Below the pieces are notes generated by a model. That model was not told the origin of the DNA. It worked only from the letters and a program-made list of their open reading frames with translations, and did not search any database. From Verrucomicrobiaceae bacterium (GTDB lineage: Bacteria; Verrucomicrobiota; Verrucomicrobiia; Verrucomicrobiales; Verrucomicrobiaceae), in contig JAIBCL010000025.1 in assembly GCA_019694165.1 (NCBI GenBank), positions 1 through 64,000 on the forward strand: a stretch of 64,000 bases of DNA, given 5' to 3'. Within the stretch, counting starts at the first letter, position 1, and each line of letters begins with the position of its first letter. The position numbers and the translations under genes are program-made. This document shows positions 23,887 through 33,083 of this stretch, piece by piece.

Positions 23887-25548
23887 ATGAATCGAACCAC
23901 CCAGCTCACGCTCGCGGGAATCGTCCTGCTGATCCTTCCGCACACCACCGCGCAAGGCGCCGACTGGCCCGCCTGGGGCGGCGCTGATCCCGGGCGCAAC
24001 ATGGTCGCGCCCGAAAAAGGTCTGCCGGACTCTTTCAAGCCCGGCGAGAAATCTCCCAACGGCGACGGCATGATGCCCGGCACGACGGAGAACGTCCGGT
24101 GGGTGACGAAACTGGGCACATTCATCTGCGGAAATCCCACCGTGGCGGGCGGACGCGTCTTCGTCGGCACCGATGATTCGACCCTGCAGGGCGACGCCCG
24201 GCTGAAGCGCAGCAAGGGCGGGATGGTCTGGTGCCTCGATGAGAAATCCGGCCGGACCATCTGGCGGCTGCCCGTGCCAGCGCGGCCGAAGGAGCGGCTG
24301 CCGAAGGATGCGCACTACGGCCAGCAGAATCTCGGCGTGTGCTCAGCGCCCACAGTCGTGGGTGACCGCGCCTATGTCGTGACAAACTCCGCCGAGATCA
24401 TCTGCATCGACGTCAAAGGCCAGGCCGACGGCAATGCCGGCCCGTTCAGGGATGAAGGCCGCTATATTGCCGACAGCAAGAACCCTCCAGTGCAGTTGGA
24501 GAAGACCGATGGCGACATCATCTGGAAATACGACCTGGTGGACGACCTCGGAGTGTGCCCGCACGACGTCGCCGCGTGTTCGGTGCTCGTGGATGGCGAC
24601 ATTCTTTACTGCACCTCGGCGAATGGCGTGAACCACGAGCACACCTTCTGCCTGCATCCCGACGCGCCCAGCTTCATCGCGCTCGATGCGCGCACTGGAA
24701 AGCTGCTCGCCACCGACACGGAAGACCTCGGCCACCGCATGTGGCATTGCCTGTGGTCGCCGCCCACCGTCGGCGTGGTCAATGGCAAGAAGCTCGTCTT
24801 CTTCGGCGGCGGCGACGGCATCTGCTACGCATTCGAGGCGCTCACGTCCGCGCCGGAGAAGCCCGTGCATTTCAAGAAAGTGTGGTCCTATGACTGCGTG
24901 CCGCCGCGCTACCGCGACCCGCTCGGCGACGGCAAGCCCTTCAACTATTACATCGGTGACAAGCGCAAGAAGTACACGACCAACACCAACGACGGCACCT
25001 TCCTCGGCCCCAGCGAGATCATCGCCTCGCCTGTGTTTCACGATGGCAGAGTGTACTGCACCATCGGCCAGGACCCCATGCACGGGCGCGGACGCGGCCT
25101 GCTGCATTGCATCGATGCATCCAAGACCGGTGACATCACGCAGACCGGCTGCATTTGGAAATATGACGGCATCGAGCGCACCATCGCCAGCGTGGCGGTG
25201 AGCGGCGGCCTGCTCTACACCGCAGACCTCGCCGGTCATGTGTATTGCCTCGACGACAAAACGGGTGCGCCCTGCTGGGTGCATGACACGAAATCCGAGA
25301 CCTGGGCCACGCCGCTCGTCGCGGACGGAAAAGTGTTTGTGAGCACGACGAAGAAGCTGGTCACCCTGGCTGCCGGGCGGGACAAGAAGGTGCTCTCGGA
25401 CGTATCGCTCGGCTCCGCCGGCTACGCCACGCCCGTGGCAGCCAATGGCACGCTGTTCGTCTGCTCGCAGAGCTACCTGTGGGCCGTGCAAAAGGGATCG
25501 CACGTCGCATGGAGCCGTGCGGATTCACCCACGGCAGCGCGCCCGTGA
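23887..25548 (+). CDS. Secreted PQQ-binding-like beta-propeller protein
   Basis: 553 residues with a signal peptide (LTLAGIVLLILPHTTAQG). Blades: DWPAWGGADPGRNMVAPE, GNPTVAGGRVFVGTDD, GMVWCLDEKSGRTIWRLPVP, SAPTVVGDRAYVVTNSAEIICIDVKG, IIWKYDLVDDLGVCPHDVAACSVLVDGDILYC, FIALDARTGKLLATD, GLLYTADLAGHVYCLDDKTGAPCWVHDT and GYATPVAANGTLFV. This is a large quinoprotein-like propeller, longer than its neighbour at 21544. It probably acts with the adjacent TIM-barrel protein (19-base gap) in the periplasm; the cofactor and activity are unknown. Confidence 0.88.
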   Translation: MNRTTQLTLAGIVLLILPHTTAQGADWPAWGGADPGRNMVAPEKGLPDSFKPGEKSPNGDGMMPGTTENVRWVTKLGTFICGNPTVAGGRVFVGTDDSTLQGDARLKRSKGGMVWCLDEKSGRTIWRLPVPARPKERLPKDAHYGQQNLGVCSAPTVVGDRAYVVTNSAEIICIDVKGQADGNAGPFRDEGRYIADSKNPPVQLEKTDGDIIWKYDLVDDLGVCPHDVAACSVLVDGDILYCTSANGVNHEHTFCLHPDAPSFIALDARTGKLLATDTEDLGHRMWHCLWSPPTVGVVNGKKLVFFGGGDGICYAFEALTSAPEKPVHFKKVWSYDCVPPRYRDPLGDGKPFNYYIGDKRKKYTTNTNDGTFLGPSEIIASPVFHDGRVYCTIGQDPMHGRGRGLLHCIDASKTGDITQTGCIWKYDGIERTIASVAVSGGLLYTADLAGHVYCLDDKTGAPCWVHDTKSETWATPLVADGKVFVSTTKKLVTLAAGRDKKVLSDVSLGSAGYATPVAANGTLFVCSQSYLWAVQKGSHVAWSRADSPTAARP

Positions 25549-25714
25549 TGCGGCAGCGTGCCTGAACCCACGGGCTTTTCGGCATGGAGCGGAGAGCGAC
25601 CCGCGGGCAAGGAAGACTGTCATCCAGCTCGTCCTCCAACCGTCTTCTCGAGGGCGAGCAGGACGCCAGGACGATTTCTTCGGTTTCGAACAGTGGAGTC
25701 ACTCAGGATCAACA
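25549..25714. other. Intergenic stretch without recognised features
   Basis: Between the propeller gene and MITE copy B no convincing frame, promoter or RNA was seen. With the element and the 58 bases after it, the whole gap before the DUF1549 gene is 377 bases. Confidence 0.6.
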
Positions 25715-25867
25715 CAGGGGTTACGCATGAAATGCCTCTGTGAGTCCGGTGCTTCTGGGTTGTCCCACAAGATTCAGGGTTCCACAGATGGGTTCAGAAG
25801 AAGTCCAATCCGTGGTCGTCCTGATTCCGTGGCAATTCACTCAGAAGCAAATCATGCGCAAGCCCTG
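25715..25867 (-). mobile_element. MITE-like element, family CAGGGCTTAC, copy B (inverted)
   Basis: 153 bases bounded by CAGGGGTTACGC and GCGCAAGCCCTG. Read on the minus strand, the first 100 bases closely match copies A and C (ttgcttctgagtgaattgcc, then ttcttctgaacccatctgtgg). The far end has diverged (a segment with cttgtgggacaacccagaag), so this copy is older or recombined. Confidence 0.8.
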
Positions 25868-25925
25868 GGTGCAACAGAGGCCGGCTGCTGAAAGGATCGC
25901 ACTGTCAGGCATGTAGTGTGAAGTC

Positions 25926-27905
25926 ATGCGCCGCGTCGCCATCATCGCCTTCTTAACCATGCTTTGCCATGACTCGCCGGTTCTCGCCGCGAAGAAGGAC
26001 GAGCCGCGGCCGGTGCCCTGGTCGTTCAAGCCGCTGATCGCGTCGCCAGCACCAGCGGTGAAGGATGCCGCCTGGCCCCGGACGCAGACGGATCGTTTTC
26101 TCCTCGCGAAAATGGAAGACGCCGGGGTGCGGCCCTCGCGCGATGCCTCCCCGCGCGAGCTGATCCGCCGCCTCTGCTTCGACCTCATCGGCATGCCCCC
26201 GTCGCCCGACGAAGTCGCCGCATTCGAGCACGAGTCCCATTCGTCGTCCTCTTCCCATGAGTCCTATGCCGCCCTTGTGGAAAAACTCCTCGCCTCCCCG
26301 CACTACGGCGAGCGCTGGGGCCGCTACTGGCTCGACCTCGCGCGCTACACCGACCAGACGCCGAGCTGGCTGGAGTCCACCGCATCGTCCTTTCTTTACC
26401 GCGACTGGGTGGTGCAGGCATTCAACGATGACATGCGCTACGACGACTTTGTGAAGCGGCAGCTCGCCGTGGATCAGATGCCTGGCTTCAAGCCGACGGA
26501 TTTGCCCTCGCTCGGTTTTCTCGGACTCTCGCCCACCTACTTCAAGGAGCTGCAGCTCCCGCCTGAGATCATCCGCACCACCGTCGCCGACGAGTGGGAG
26601 GAGCACGTCGATGCCATCGGCCGCACCTTCCTCGGACTCACGCTCGCCTGCGCCCGCTGCCACGATCACAAGAGCGATCCCGTCTCCGCGAAGGACTACT
26701 ACGCACTCGCCGGCGTCTTCGCCAGCGTGAAGATCACCGAGCGCCCGATGATGAGCGACGACCTCTGGCGGCCCGTCGCCAAGGCGCGCGCCGAAGTCAC
26801 CCGGCTCGAAAAGGAGCGCGACGCCGCCAAGCGCAAACCCAAGGTGGACACCGCGCGCATCGCCGAGCTGGAGAAACAAGTCGCCGAGCTGAAGAAAACC
26901 CCGCACTACAACATGGCGATGGCCAATGCCGTCGAGGACGCCGCCCTCTTCGTCGTCGAGGCCGACAACAAGAAAGGCACCAAGCTCGACTACAAGCCCG
27001 CCATGGCGCGCGACCTCGAACTCATGCGCCGCGGCAATCCCAACGACCTCGGCGAAGTGGTGCCGCGCGGGTTCCTCGCGGCCTTTGGCGGTCGCAAATT
27101 CACCTCGGGCAGCGGCCGGCTCGAGCTGGCGAAGGCCATCCTCGAAGATGCGAAGCCGCTCACCGCGCGCGTCATCGTCAACCGCATCTGGAAACATCAC
27201 TTCGGCCGCGGCCTCGTCGATACACCCAGCGAGTTTGGCAATCTCGGTGATGCTCCGACCAATCAGCCGCTGCTCGACGACCTCGCCGCGCGCTTCATCG
27301 CCAATGGCTGGAGCATCAAGTGGCTGCACCGCGAGATCCTCCACTCCGCCGTCTGGCAGCAGACCTCGCTCGCGCCCGAGTCCGAGAAGCGCGATCCGGA
27401 GAACAAACTCTTCAGCCGCATGACGCGCCGCCGCCTCGACCTCGAAGCCTGGCGCGACGCCATGCTGACCGCCACCGGCACCATCGACCTCAAGGTCGGC
27501 GGCCCCTCCATGCTGGCCTCCGCCCCCGGCAACCACCGCCGCACCCTCTACGCCACCTCCGACCGCCACGAGATGGACAACTTCCTCCGCCTCCACGACT
27601 TCCCCGACCCCGGCGCGCACAGCCCCTGGCGGCCCGAGACCATCACGCCGCTGCAGCAGCTCTTCACCCTCAACGGCCCCGTCATGCTCGAATTCGCCGA
27701 TGCCTTGGCGAAGCGGCTCGATCCCCTGCCCTCCCTCACCCAGCGAGTCGATCAGACTTACGCCTGGCTTTACCAGCGCAAGCCGACCAGCAAAGAACTG
27801 GCGCTGGCCGCCGCCTTCCTCACCGGCCGTGAAAGAGACTCTGCTGCGTGGTCGCAATACGCCCAGGCCCTGCTCGGGAGCAACGAACTGCTGTTTGTGG
27901 ATTGA
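25926..27905 (+). CDS. DUF1549/DUF1553 domain protein (PSD1-type, PVC-specific)
   Basis: 659 residues with an N-terminal signal (MRRVAIIAFLTMLCHDSPVLA). DUF1549 spans about residues 50-240: DRFLLAKMEDAGVRPS, ELIRRLCFDLIGMPPSPDEV, SPHYGERWGRYWLDLARY. It contains a CxxCH heme-c-like motif in CARCHDHKSDPV. A coiled charged insertion follows (ARAEVTRLEKERDAAKRK). DUF1553 is about residues 390-640: RLELAKAILEDAKPLTARVIVNRIWKHHFGRGLVDTPSEFGNLG, then LHREILHSAVWQQTS. These proteins are a hallmark of Planctomycetes and Verrucomicrobia, usually paired with DUF1501, and thought to act in periplasmic polysaccharide or redox chemistry. The N-terminal cytochrome and LamG domains found in longer members are absent. 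Confidence 0.92.
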   Translation: MRRVAIIAFLTMLCHDSPVLAAKKDEPRPVPWSFKPLIASPAPAVKDAAWPRTQTDRFLLAKMEDAGVRPSRDASPRELIRRLCFDLIGMPPSPDEVAAFEHESHSSSSSHESYAALVEKLLASPHYGERWGRYWLDLARYTDQTPSWLESTASSFLYRDWVVQAFNDDMRYDDFVKRQLAVDQMPGFKPTDLPSLGFLGLSPTYFKELQLPPEIIRTTVADEWEEHVDAIGRTFLGLTLACARCHDHKSDPVSAKDYYALAGVFASVKITERPMMSDDLWRPVAKARAEVTRLEKERDAAKRKPKVDTARIAELEKQVAELKKTPHYNMAMANAVEDAALFVVEADNKKGTKLDYKPAMARDLELMRRGNPNDLGEVVPRGFLAAFGGRKFTSGSGRLELAKAILEDAKPLTARVIVNRIWKHHFGRGLVDTPSEFGNLGDAPTNQPLLDDLAARFIANGWSIKWLHREILHSAVWQQTSLAPESEKRDPENKLFSRMTRRRLDLEAWRDAMLTATGTIDLKVGGPSMLASAPGNHRRTLYATSDRHEMDNFLRLHDFPDPGAHSPWRPETITPLQQLFTLNGPVMLEFADALAKRLDPLPSLTQRVDQTYAWLYQRKPTSKELALAAAFLTGRERDSAAWSQYAQALLGSNELLFVD

Positions 27906-28028
27906 AATCTCCCAAGATTCTTCTTGCTGTCCGCCATCGAATCGTTGCAGCATCATCCAACCATGAATGCGGCACCTCGATCGCTCGAGTTCGCGGTTGC
28001 TCGATCTCCCGCACCCGACCCTGATAAC

Positions 28029-30590
28029 ATGAAATCGATCCATGTCTTGGCCTCGCTGTTGCTCCTCGCCTTCCCGGCCGCCGCGCAAACCATCGCTACC
28101 GTGACGCTGGACGTTGGCAGCGGCGGCAATCTCGGCCAGTACACTTCCCAAACGGTCGTCAATGGCAATCCGGCCATCAGTTACTACGATGTCTCCAATG
28201 GAGACCTGAAGTATGTGCGTGCCACGGATGCGAGTGGGACGACATGGGGCACGCCGGTGACCCTGGACAGCACCAACCAGGTGGGCCAGTACACCTCGCT
28301 GGCCATCATCAATGGCAATCCGGCGATCAGTTACTACAACGTGACCAGCGGCGACCTCAAATATGTGCGGGCGTTGGATGCCAATGGTACTGGCTGGGGG
28401 GCACCGATCACCTTGGAGAGCGCAGGCAGCGTGGGCCAGCATACCTCGCTGGCGACCGTCAATGGAAGCCCCGCCGTCTGCTACTGGGATCTGGTCAATG
28501 GCGACCTCAGATACATACGGGCAGTGGATGCGAATGGCGCGAGCTGGGGCACCCCGATCATCGCAACCGGGACGGATCGGGTGGGTCAGTACAACTCGAT
28601 GACCGTGGTCAACGGCATGCCGGCCATCAGCTATTATGACAGCACCAATGGCGACCTGAAGTATCTGCGCGCGAATGACGCCAGCGGCACGAGCTGGGCG
28701 GTGCCTGTAACCTTGGACAGCACAGGCAGCGTGGGCCTCTACACCTCGTTGAAGGTCGTCGCAGGCAATCCCGCGGTCAGCTACTACGACAACACCAATT
28801 CTGACCTCCGATTTGTGAGGGCGCTCGACGCCAGCGGTGCGAGCTGGGATGCCCCCGTGACGGTGGACAGCGCCGGCAGCGTTGGGCAATTCACGACGCT
28901 GGTAGTCGTCAACGCCAATCCCGCCATCAGCTACTACGACAGCACCAATGGTGACCTCAAATATGTGCGTGCCACCGACACGGCCGGCACAAGCTGGGGC
29001 GCGCCCACCACCGTGGAAGCCACTGCCGATTCAGGATCATACGCCTCCCTGTCGCTGGTGAATGGCAATCCCGCGATCACTTACTACGATGCAACCAACT
29101 GCGACCTCAAATACGTCCGGGCAACGAATGCCAGCGGCACGAGCTGGACGGCTGCGCTCACCTTGGACGCGACCATTCCAGTGCCCATCACCGGGCAGGA
29201 CACCTCCCTGGCGATCGTCGCCGGCAACCCCGCCATCAGCTACTACGATGCCTCCAATGGTGACCTTTACTACATTCGGGCTAATGACGTGGGCGGAACC
29301 AACTGGGGCGTGCCCGTGAACGTAACCGCCTCGATCAGCGGCAACCAAGGCAGGTACACCTCGCTGGCAGTGGTCAATGGCAATCCGGCCATCGCCTATT
29401 ATGATGAAACCATCTTCCGCCTCAAGTATGTGCGGGCCAATGACCCGACTGGGACGAGCTGGGGCGCCACTGTCACCGTCGATAACACCGCACAGTCGGG
29501 ATGGGAGAACTCGTTGAAAGTCGTCAATGGCAATCCGGCTATTAGCTATTACGCCCCGGCCAATGGACTAAGGTACGCGCGGGCGCTGGATGCCAACGGG
29601 ACGAGCTGGGCAGCGCCCGTGACGGTGGACATCAGCACCACCTCCGTGGGCAGAAACAGCTCGCTTGCCGTGATCAATGGCAACCCGGCGATCAGCTATG
29701 CCGATGTCGTCAACAACGACCTCCGATATGCACGGGCGCTGGACCCGTCCGGAACCAGTTGGGGCACGCCGCTCGTGGTCGACAGTGTCGGCAACGTGGG
29801 CCTCTCCAGCTCGCTTGCCGTGGTCAATGGCAATCCCGCCGTCAGCTACTATGACAGCTCCAATTTCGACCTCAAGTACGTCAGGGCACTGGATACCAGC
29901 GGCACCACCTGGAGCACTCCGGTTGTCGCAGACAGCACGGGTTTCGTTGGCTTGTACACCTGCCTGATGGTGTTCAATGGCAGCCCTGCCATCAGCTACT
30001 CTGGCGGCACCTCCGACCTCGCGTATGTTCGTGCGTCGGATACCAACGGTACCAGTTGGGGAGCTTCCCTGATCCTGGACAGCACCGGCAGCGTTGGGCA
30101 ATACACCTCAATGGCCGTGGTCAACGGCAACCCGGCCATCAGCTATCACGACGCCACCAACGGTGACTTGAAATTCGCGCGTCTGACTTATCCAGCCGAT
30201 GGTGACGCCGACGGCCTCCTCGATTCCTGGGAACTCACCCACTGGCCCACCACCATCGGCCACGGCCCGCTCGATGACTCCGACCACGACGGCATCTGCG
30301 AGCTGCTCGAACTCGCCTTCGGCCTGAACCCGACACTGCCAAGCGCGGGTGGGCTTCCTCCCGCCGTCGACGACGGAGGCTACCTGTCGATGACGATCAC
30401 CAAGCAGCCCGGCGTGACCTACGAGGTGCAGAGCGCGGGCACGTTGCTGACGGGCCAGCCGGATTCCTTCAGCGCGGCGACGACGACGGTGATCACGAAC
30501 AACGCCACGACGCTCAAGGTGCGGGACAATTTCCTCATCGGCACCTCGCCGCCGCGCTTCATGCGCGTGAAGGTGACGGCGGCGCCGTGA
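28029..30590 (+). CDS. Secreted 14-repeat beta-propeller-like protein with EF-hand-like tail
   Basis: 853 residues from the ATG at 28029 with a signal peptide (MKSIHVLASLLLLAFPAAAQ). Fourteen tandem units of about 49-52 residues follow, with consensus GQYTSLAVVNGNPAISYYD, then TNGDLKYVRA.D.SGTSWG.PVT.DS. Each unit looks like one or two beta-blade hairpins, so the protein may fold as two seven-bladed propellers or a solenoid. The C-terminus has a thrombospondin-3/EF-hand-like segment (DGDADGLLDSWE, DDSDHDGICELLELAFGLNP) and an autotransporter-like or sorting sequence ending LIGTSPPRFMRVKVTAAP, a C-terminal style common in Verrucomicrobia secreted proteins. The function is unknown. It separates the DUF1549/1553 and DUF1501 genes that are normally adjacent. 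Confidence 0.8.
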   Translation: MKSIHVLASLLLLAFPAAAQTIATVTLDVGSGGNLGQYTSQTVVNGNPAISYYDVSNGDLKYVRATDASGTTWGTPVTLDSTNQVGQYTSLAIINGNPAISYYNVTSGDLKYVRALDANGTGWGAPITLESAGSVGQHTSLATVNGSPAVCYWDLVNGDLRYIRAVDANGASWGTPIIATGTDRVGQYNSMTVVNGMPAISYYDSTNGDLKYLRANDASGTSWAVPVTLDSTGSVGLYTSLKVVAGNPAVSYYDNTNSDLRFVRALDASGASWDAPVTVDSAGSVGQFTTLVVVNANPAISYYDSTNGDLKYVRATDTAGTSWGAPTTVEATADSGSYASLSLVNGNPAITYYDATNCDLKYVRATNASGTSWTAALTLDATIPVPITGQDTSLAIVAGNPAISYYDASNGDLYYIRANDVGGTNWGVPVNVTASISGNQGRYTSLAVVNGNPAIAYYDETIFRLKYVRANDPTGTSWGATVTVDNTAQSGWENSLKVVNGNPAISYYAPANGLRYARALDANGTSWAAPVTVDISTTSVGRNSSLAVINGNPAISYADVVNNDLRYARALDPSGTSWGTPLVVDSVGNVGLSSSLAVVNGNPAVSYYDSSNFDLKYVRALDTSGTTWSTPVVADSTGFVGLYTCLMVFNGSPAISYSGGTSDLAYVRASDTNGTSWGASLILDSTGSVGQYTSMAVVNGNPAISYHDATNGDLKFARLTYPADGDADGLLDSWELTHWPTTIGHGPLDDSDHDGICELLELAFGLNPTLPSAGGLPPAVDDGGYLSMTITKQPGVTYEVQSAGTLLTGQPDSFSAATTTVITNNATTLKVRDNFLIGTSPPRFMRVKVTAAP
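28104..30190 (+). repeat. Fourteen tandem coding repeats of about 150 bp
   Basis: Units share caatggcaatcc(g/c)gccatcag and gacctcaa(a/g)tatgtgcg at about 150-base spacing. They are more diverged than the 129-bp repeats at the start of the window, so this is an older array. Confidence 0.85.
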
Positions 30591-30601
30591 GCGGGGCGGA
30601 G

Positions 30602-30620
30602 GTCAGGCTTCCAGCCTGAC
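30602..30620. repeat. Short palindrome GTCAGGCT-AGCCTGAC
   Basis: GTCAGGCT TCC AGCCTGAC is a perfect 8-bp stem with a 3-base loop, 11 bases after the repeat-protein stop. It is a REP-like element, possibly also a terminator. Confidence 0.5.
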
Positions 30621-30627
30621 AATGGCC

Positions 30628-30680
30628 CGGGGCTTTCAGCCTCGGCCGCTCCGTTCCAAAGACCGAGGCTGAAAGCCCCG
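30628..30680. terminator. Strong 18-bp hairpin downstream of repeat protein
   Basis: CGGGGCTTTCAGCCTCGG (30628-30645) pairs perfectly with CCGAGGCTGAAAGCCCCG (30663-30680) across a 17-base loop. It could end or protect the transcript of the preceding gene, but there is no T-run, and the sequence looks like an interspersed palindromic repeat. Confidence 0.5.
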
Positions 30681-30765
30681 TGCCGCTGACAGGCCGGAGG
30701 CCCATCCTCCATGCGCGCTGTTCGCTGCACAATGATCCGGCGCACATTTGAGGTAATTGCAAAAC

Positions 30766-30806
30766 CCATTCTCATGTCATCATGGTTTGGAATGACAGGA
30801 GAATGG
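30766..30806. repeat. Imperfect palindrome CCATTCTC..GAGAATGG
   Basis: CCATTCTC-at-GTCAT and ATGAC-ag-GAGAATGG pair across an 11-base loop. It is one of several unrelated palindromes in this gene-free region. Confidence 0.5.
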
Positions 30807-31092
30807 CGGCAGGAGAATGAATTCAACCTCAGCGCCGGTGCGCTACGCGGAGGATTGCTTTGCGCCACCCAGCGATGAAGATCTCAAGGACTGGGGGCTG
30901 TGATCGTAAGGCAGCTGCTCGACACCTGCGCTTTTCATCTGGCTCACGCACGCAAGAGCCGGGCAAGCTCAGCGCCGCCGCACAGTCAGCCATCAATGAT
31001 CCCTCCAACAGTCTGGCCCTGAGAGCCTGTCCGGCAAATGCCCTGAATCATCATAGCCAGGCAAACGAAAGCGTGCGAGCAAACAGAAACGT

Positions 31093-31285
31093 CCCCCCCT
31101 CACCCCACCCCTTTGCTGGACTTCTTTTGAAGCATCTTCTCCAGCCATCTCGCTGTCGCTCGGTTCCCCAGGGGAGAGGGAGACGATGGCACCCCCGCGC
31201 CACAACGAGAATAGTGTTTTGTCATTCGAGCGGCAGCTCGTTTTGCTCCCTCTCCCTGTGGGAGAGGGCTGGGGTGAGGGGGTGG
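31093..31285. repeat. CCCTCACCCC-type repeat in inverted pair
   Basis: The left end is CCCCCCTCACCCCACCC and the right end GGCTGGGGTGAGGGGGTGG, with inner GGGGAGAGGGAG and CTCCCTCTCCCTGTGGGAG. This is a widespread bacterial intergenic repeat whose spurious translation reads LSLWERAGVRG. It has no coding role. Confidence 0.75.
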
Positions 31286-31469
31286 AGTTCTCGTGGTTCG
31301 AGTGATTTACCGGACAGGCTCTGAGCCATGCCAGCGCATGGGAGATGCAACTGAAACATCACGCCGGAAAACTGATCGTCGCCCAAGCTTTTCAGGAGGG
31401 GTTCAGCGTTGTCTCACCAAATCACCTTTTCACGGACTACGGCGCACCTGTGGCTTGGTGACCTCCCGG

Positions 31470-32891
31470 ATGCAGAGCGCAGGGACGTTAATTCGCCAGC
31501 AAGGCGACGGCGTGGGCGTCCGTATTCCCGCCGTGCAAAACATCCCCGCCATCAATCGCCGTGAAGCGCTCGCCTGCATGGGGGGTGGCTTGGGAATGCT
31601 CGGCCTCAAGTCGGCGTTGGATGCAGCGTCGCCCGTCGTTCATTTCGCTCCGAAGGCGAAGCGGGTGATTCATCTCTTCATGAACGGCGGGCCGTTCGGT
31701 CCCGATTTCTTCGATCCAAAACCGGCGCTCATCAAGTATGCGGGACAGCGTCCTGCCGGTGCTGATTTGCGCACCGAGCGGCCGACGGGCGGCTTGCTCG
31801 CGACGCCGGCCAAGTTCTCGCCGCACGGCCAGAGCGGGCTGCCGGTGAGTGATCTGCTGCCTCACCTAGCGCAGCATGCGGATGATCTGTGCATCTTGAG
31901 GTCGTGCCACACGGACAATCCGAATCACGGCCCCGCTTTGCTCCTGATGAACAACGGCACGATGACCGAGCGCGTGCCTAGCATGGGATCGTGGCTCTCG
32001 TATGGCCTGGGCAGCGAGAATCAAAACCTCCCCGCTTTCGTGGTGCTGTGCCCGGGGCGGCCGGTGCGCTTCAGCATTCTGTGGAGCAGTGCGTTTTTGC
32101 CCGCGCAGCATCAGGGCGTGTACATCAATCACTCGAACCTCGATCCGCGGGAGATGATCCCGTGGCTGCACAATCCGCGCATCCAGCAGGCGGACCAGCG
32201 CCGGCTGCTCGACTTGATGGATGATCTCAATCGCGAGCATCTAGCCGCTCGCGGGGGAATCGACAACGCACTGCAAGGCCGCATCGAGGCGATGGAGACG
32301 GCCTACCGCATGCAGTCGGCCGCCACCGATGCCTTTGATCTGGACAAGGAGCCGCAGAAGACGCGCGAGATGTATGGCACGGGCCATTTCTCAAACGGCT
32401 GCCTGCTCGCGCGCCGGCTTTGCGAGCGCGGCGTGCGCTTTGTGCAGCTCTACTACGGCAACGGCCAGCCGTGGGACACGCACTCGAATCACGACGCCAC
32501 GACGAAGAAGCTGGCGCTGGACATCGACCGGCCCATCGCCGCGCTGATCGCCGATTTGAAGCAACGCGGGCTGCTCGATGAAACGCTCATCGTGTGGGGC
32601 GGCGAGTTCGGCCGCACGCCGGTGAGCGAGAACGGCAGCGGCCGCGATCACAATCCGCACGGCTTCACCATGTTCATGGCCGGAGGCGGCGCGCGGGGCG
32701 GCATGGCCTATGGCGAGAGCGATGAGTTCGGCTTCAAGGCCGCCGAGGACAAGATGCACGTCAACGACGTGCATGCGACAATCCTCCGCCTGCTCGGCAT
32801 CGACCACGAGCGGCTGACCTTCCGCTACGCCGGGCGGGATTACCGGCTCACGAACGTGGCCGGCAAGGTGCCGCAGGCGGTGCTGGGGTAA
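31470..32891 (+). CDS. DUF1501 domain protein (PVC-type, sulfatase-fold)
   Basis: 473 residues from the ATG at 31470; a GTG at 31512 is an alternative start closer to the usual family N-terminus (NRREALACMGGGLGMLGL, a Tat-like signal). DUF1501 motifs: KRVIHLFMNGGPFGPDFFDPKPAL, DLLPHLAQHADDLCILRSCHTDNPNHGPALLLMNNG, NLDPREMIPWL, GTGHFSNGCLLARRLCERGVRFVQLYYGNGQPWDTHSNH, LIVWGGEFGRTPVSENGSGRDHNPHGFTMFMAGGGARGG and VNDVHATILRLLGIDHERLTFRYAGRDYRLT. It belongs to the alkaline phosphatase/sulfatase-like superfamily. It typically pairs with DUF1549/1553 proteins, here 3.5 kb upstream. Confidence 0.92.
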   Translation: MQSAGTLIRQQGDGVGVRIPAVQNIPAINRREALACMGGGLGMLGLKSALDAASPVVHFAPKAKRVIHLFMNGGPFGPDFFDPKPALIKYAGQRPAGADLRTERPTGGLLATPAKFSPHGQSGLPVSDLLPHLAQHADDLCILRSCHTDNPNHGPALLLMNNGTMTERVPSMGSWLSYGLGSENQNLPAFVVLCPGRPVRFSILWSSAFLPAQHQGVYINHSNLDPREMIPWLHNPRIQQADQRRLLDLMDDLNREHLAARGGIDNALQGRIEAMETAYRMQSAATDAFDLDKEPQKTREMYGTGHFSNGCLLARRLCERGVRFVQLYYGNGQPWDTHSNHDATTKKLALDIDRPIAALIADLKQRGLLDETLIVWGGEFGRTPVSENGSGRDHNPHGFTMFMAGGGARGGMAYGESDEFGFKAAEDKMHVNDVHATILRLLGIDHERLTFRYAGRDYRLTNVAGKVPQAVLG

Positions 32892-32896
32892 GCCGG

Positions 32897-32932
32897 GGCG
32901 TGTCCGGCGCAGCGCTCTGCGCTGAAAGGACG
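32897..32932. terminator. Hairpin between convergent DUF1501 and esterase genes
   Basis: GCGCAG-cgct-CTGCGC forms the inner stem, and the flanking gtcc/ggac extends it. It sits just after the DUF1501 stop in a convergent 192-base gap. It is a candidate terminator without a T-run. Confidence 0.3.
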
Positions 32933-33083
32933 CGGCCGGCCTTCTGCTGTGGGTGACTCTGTCCCCGCATCAGGCGGCGGCCAATGCGACACGTTGCCGC
33001 CAGAATCCGGCGATGAGGAATCTCGGGAAACACGGGATTGTCAGGGCCGCGGTTCAAACGCGAACACGGCGGCGAGCAATCGC

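Larger units (their letters stand above)
30591..31469. other. 879-base intergenic region filled with palindromic repeats
   Basis: Holds the palindromes listed at 30602, 30628, 30766 and 31093. Reading frames here, including one of 154 codons at 30860-31324, translate repeats and show no family resemblance. No promoter for the DUF1501 gene was identified with confidence. Confidence 0.65.

Noticed and set aside
25953-28889. 978-codon open frame on the minus strand
   Set aside because: It lies opposite the DUF1549/1553 gene and part of the repeat protein, both with family motifs. Its His/Arg/Val-rich translation is what a GC-rich codon bias produces on the opposite strand.
30860-31324. 154-codon frame in the repeat-rich gap
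   Set aside because: It translates the CCCTCACCCC repeat (SLSLWERAGVRG), a well-known spurious product.
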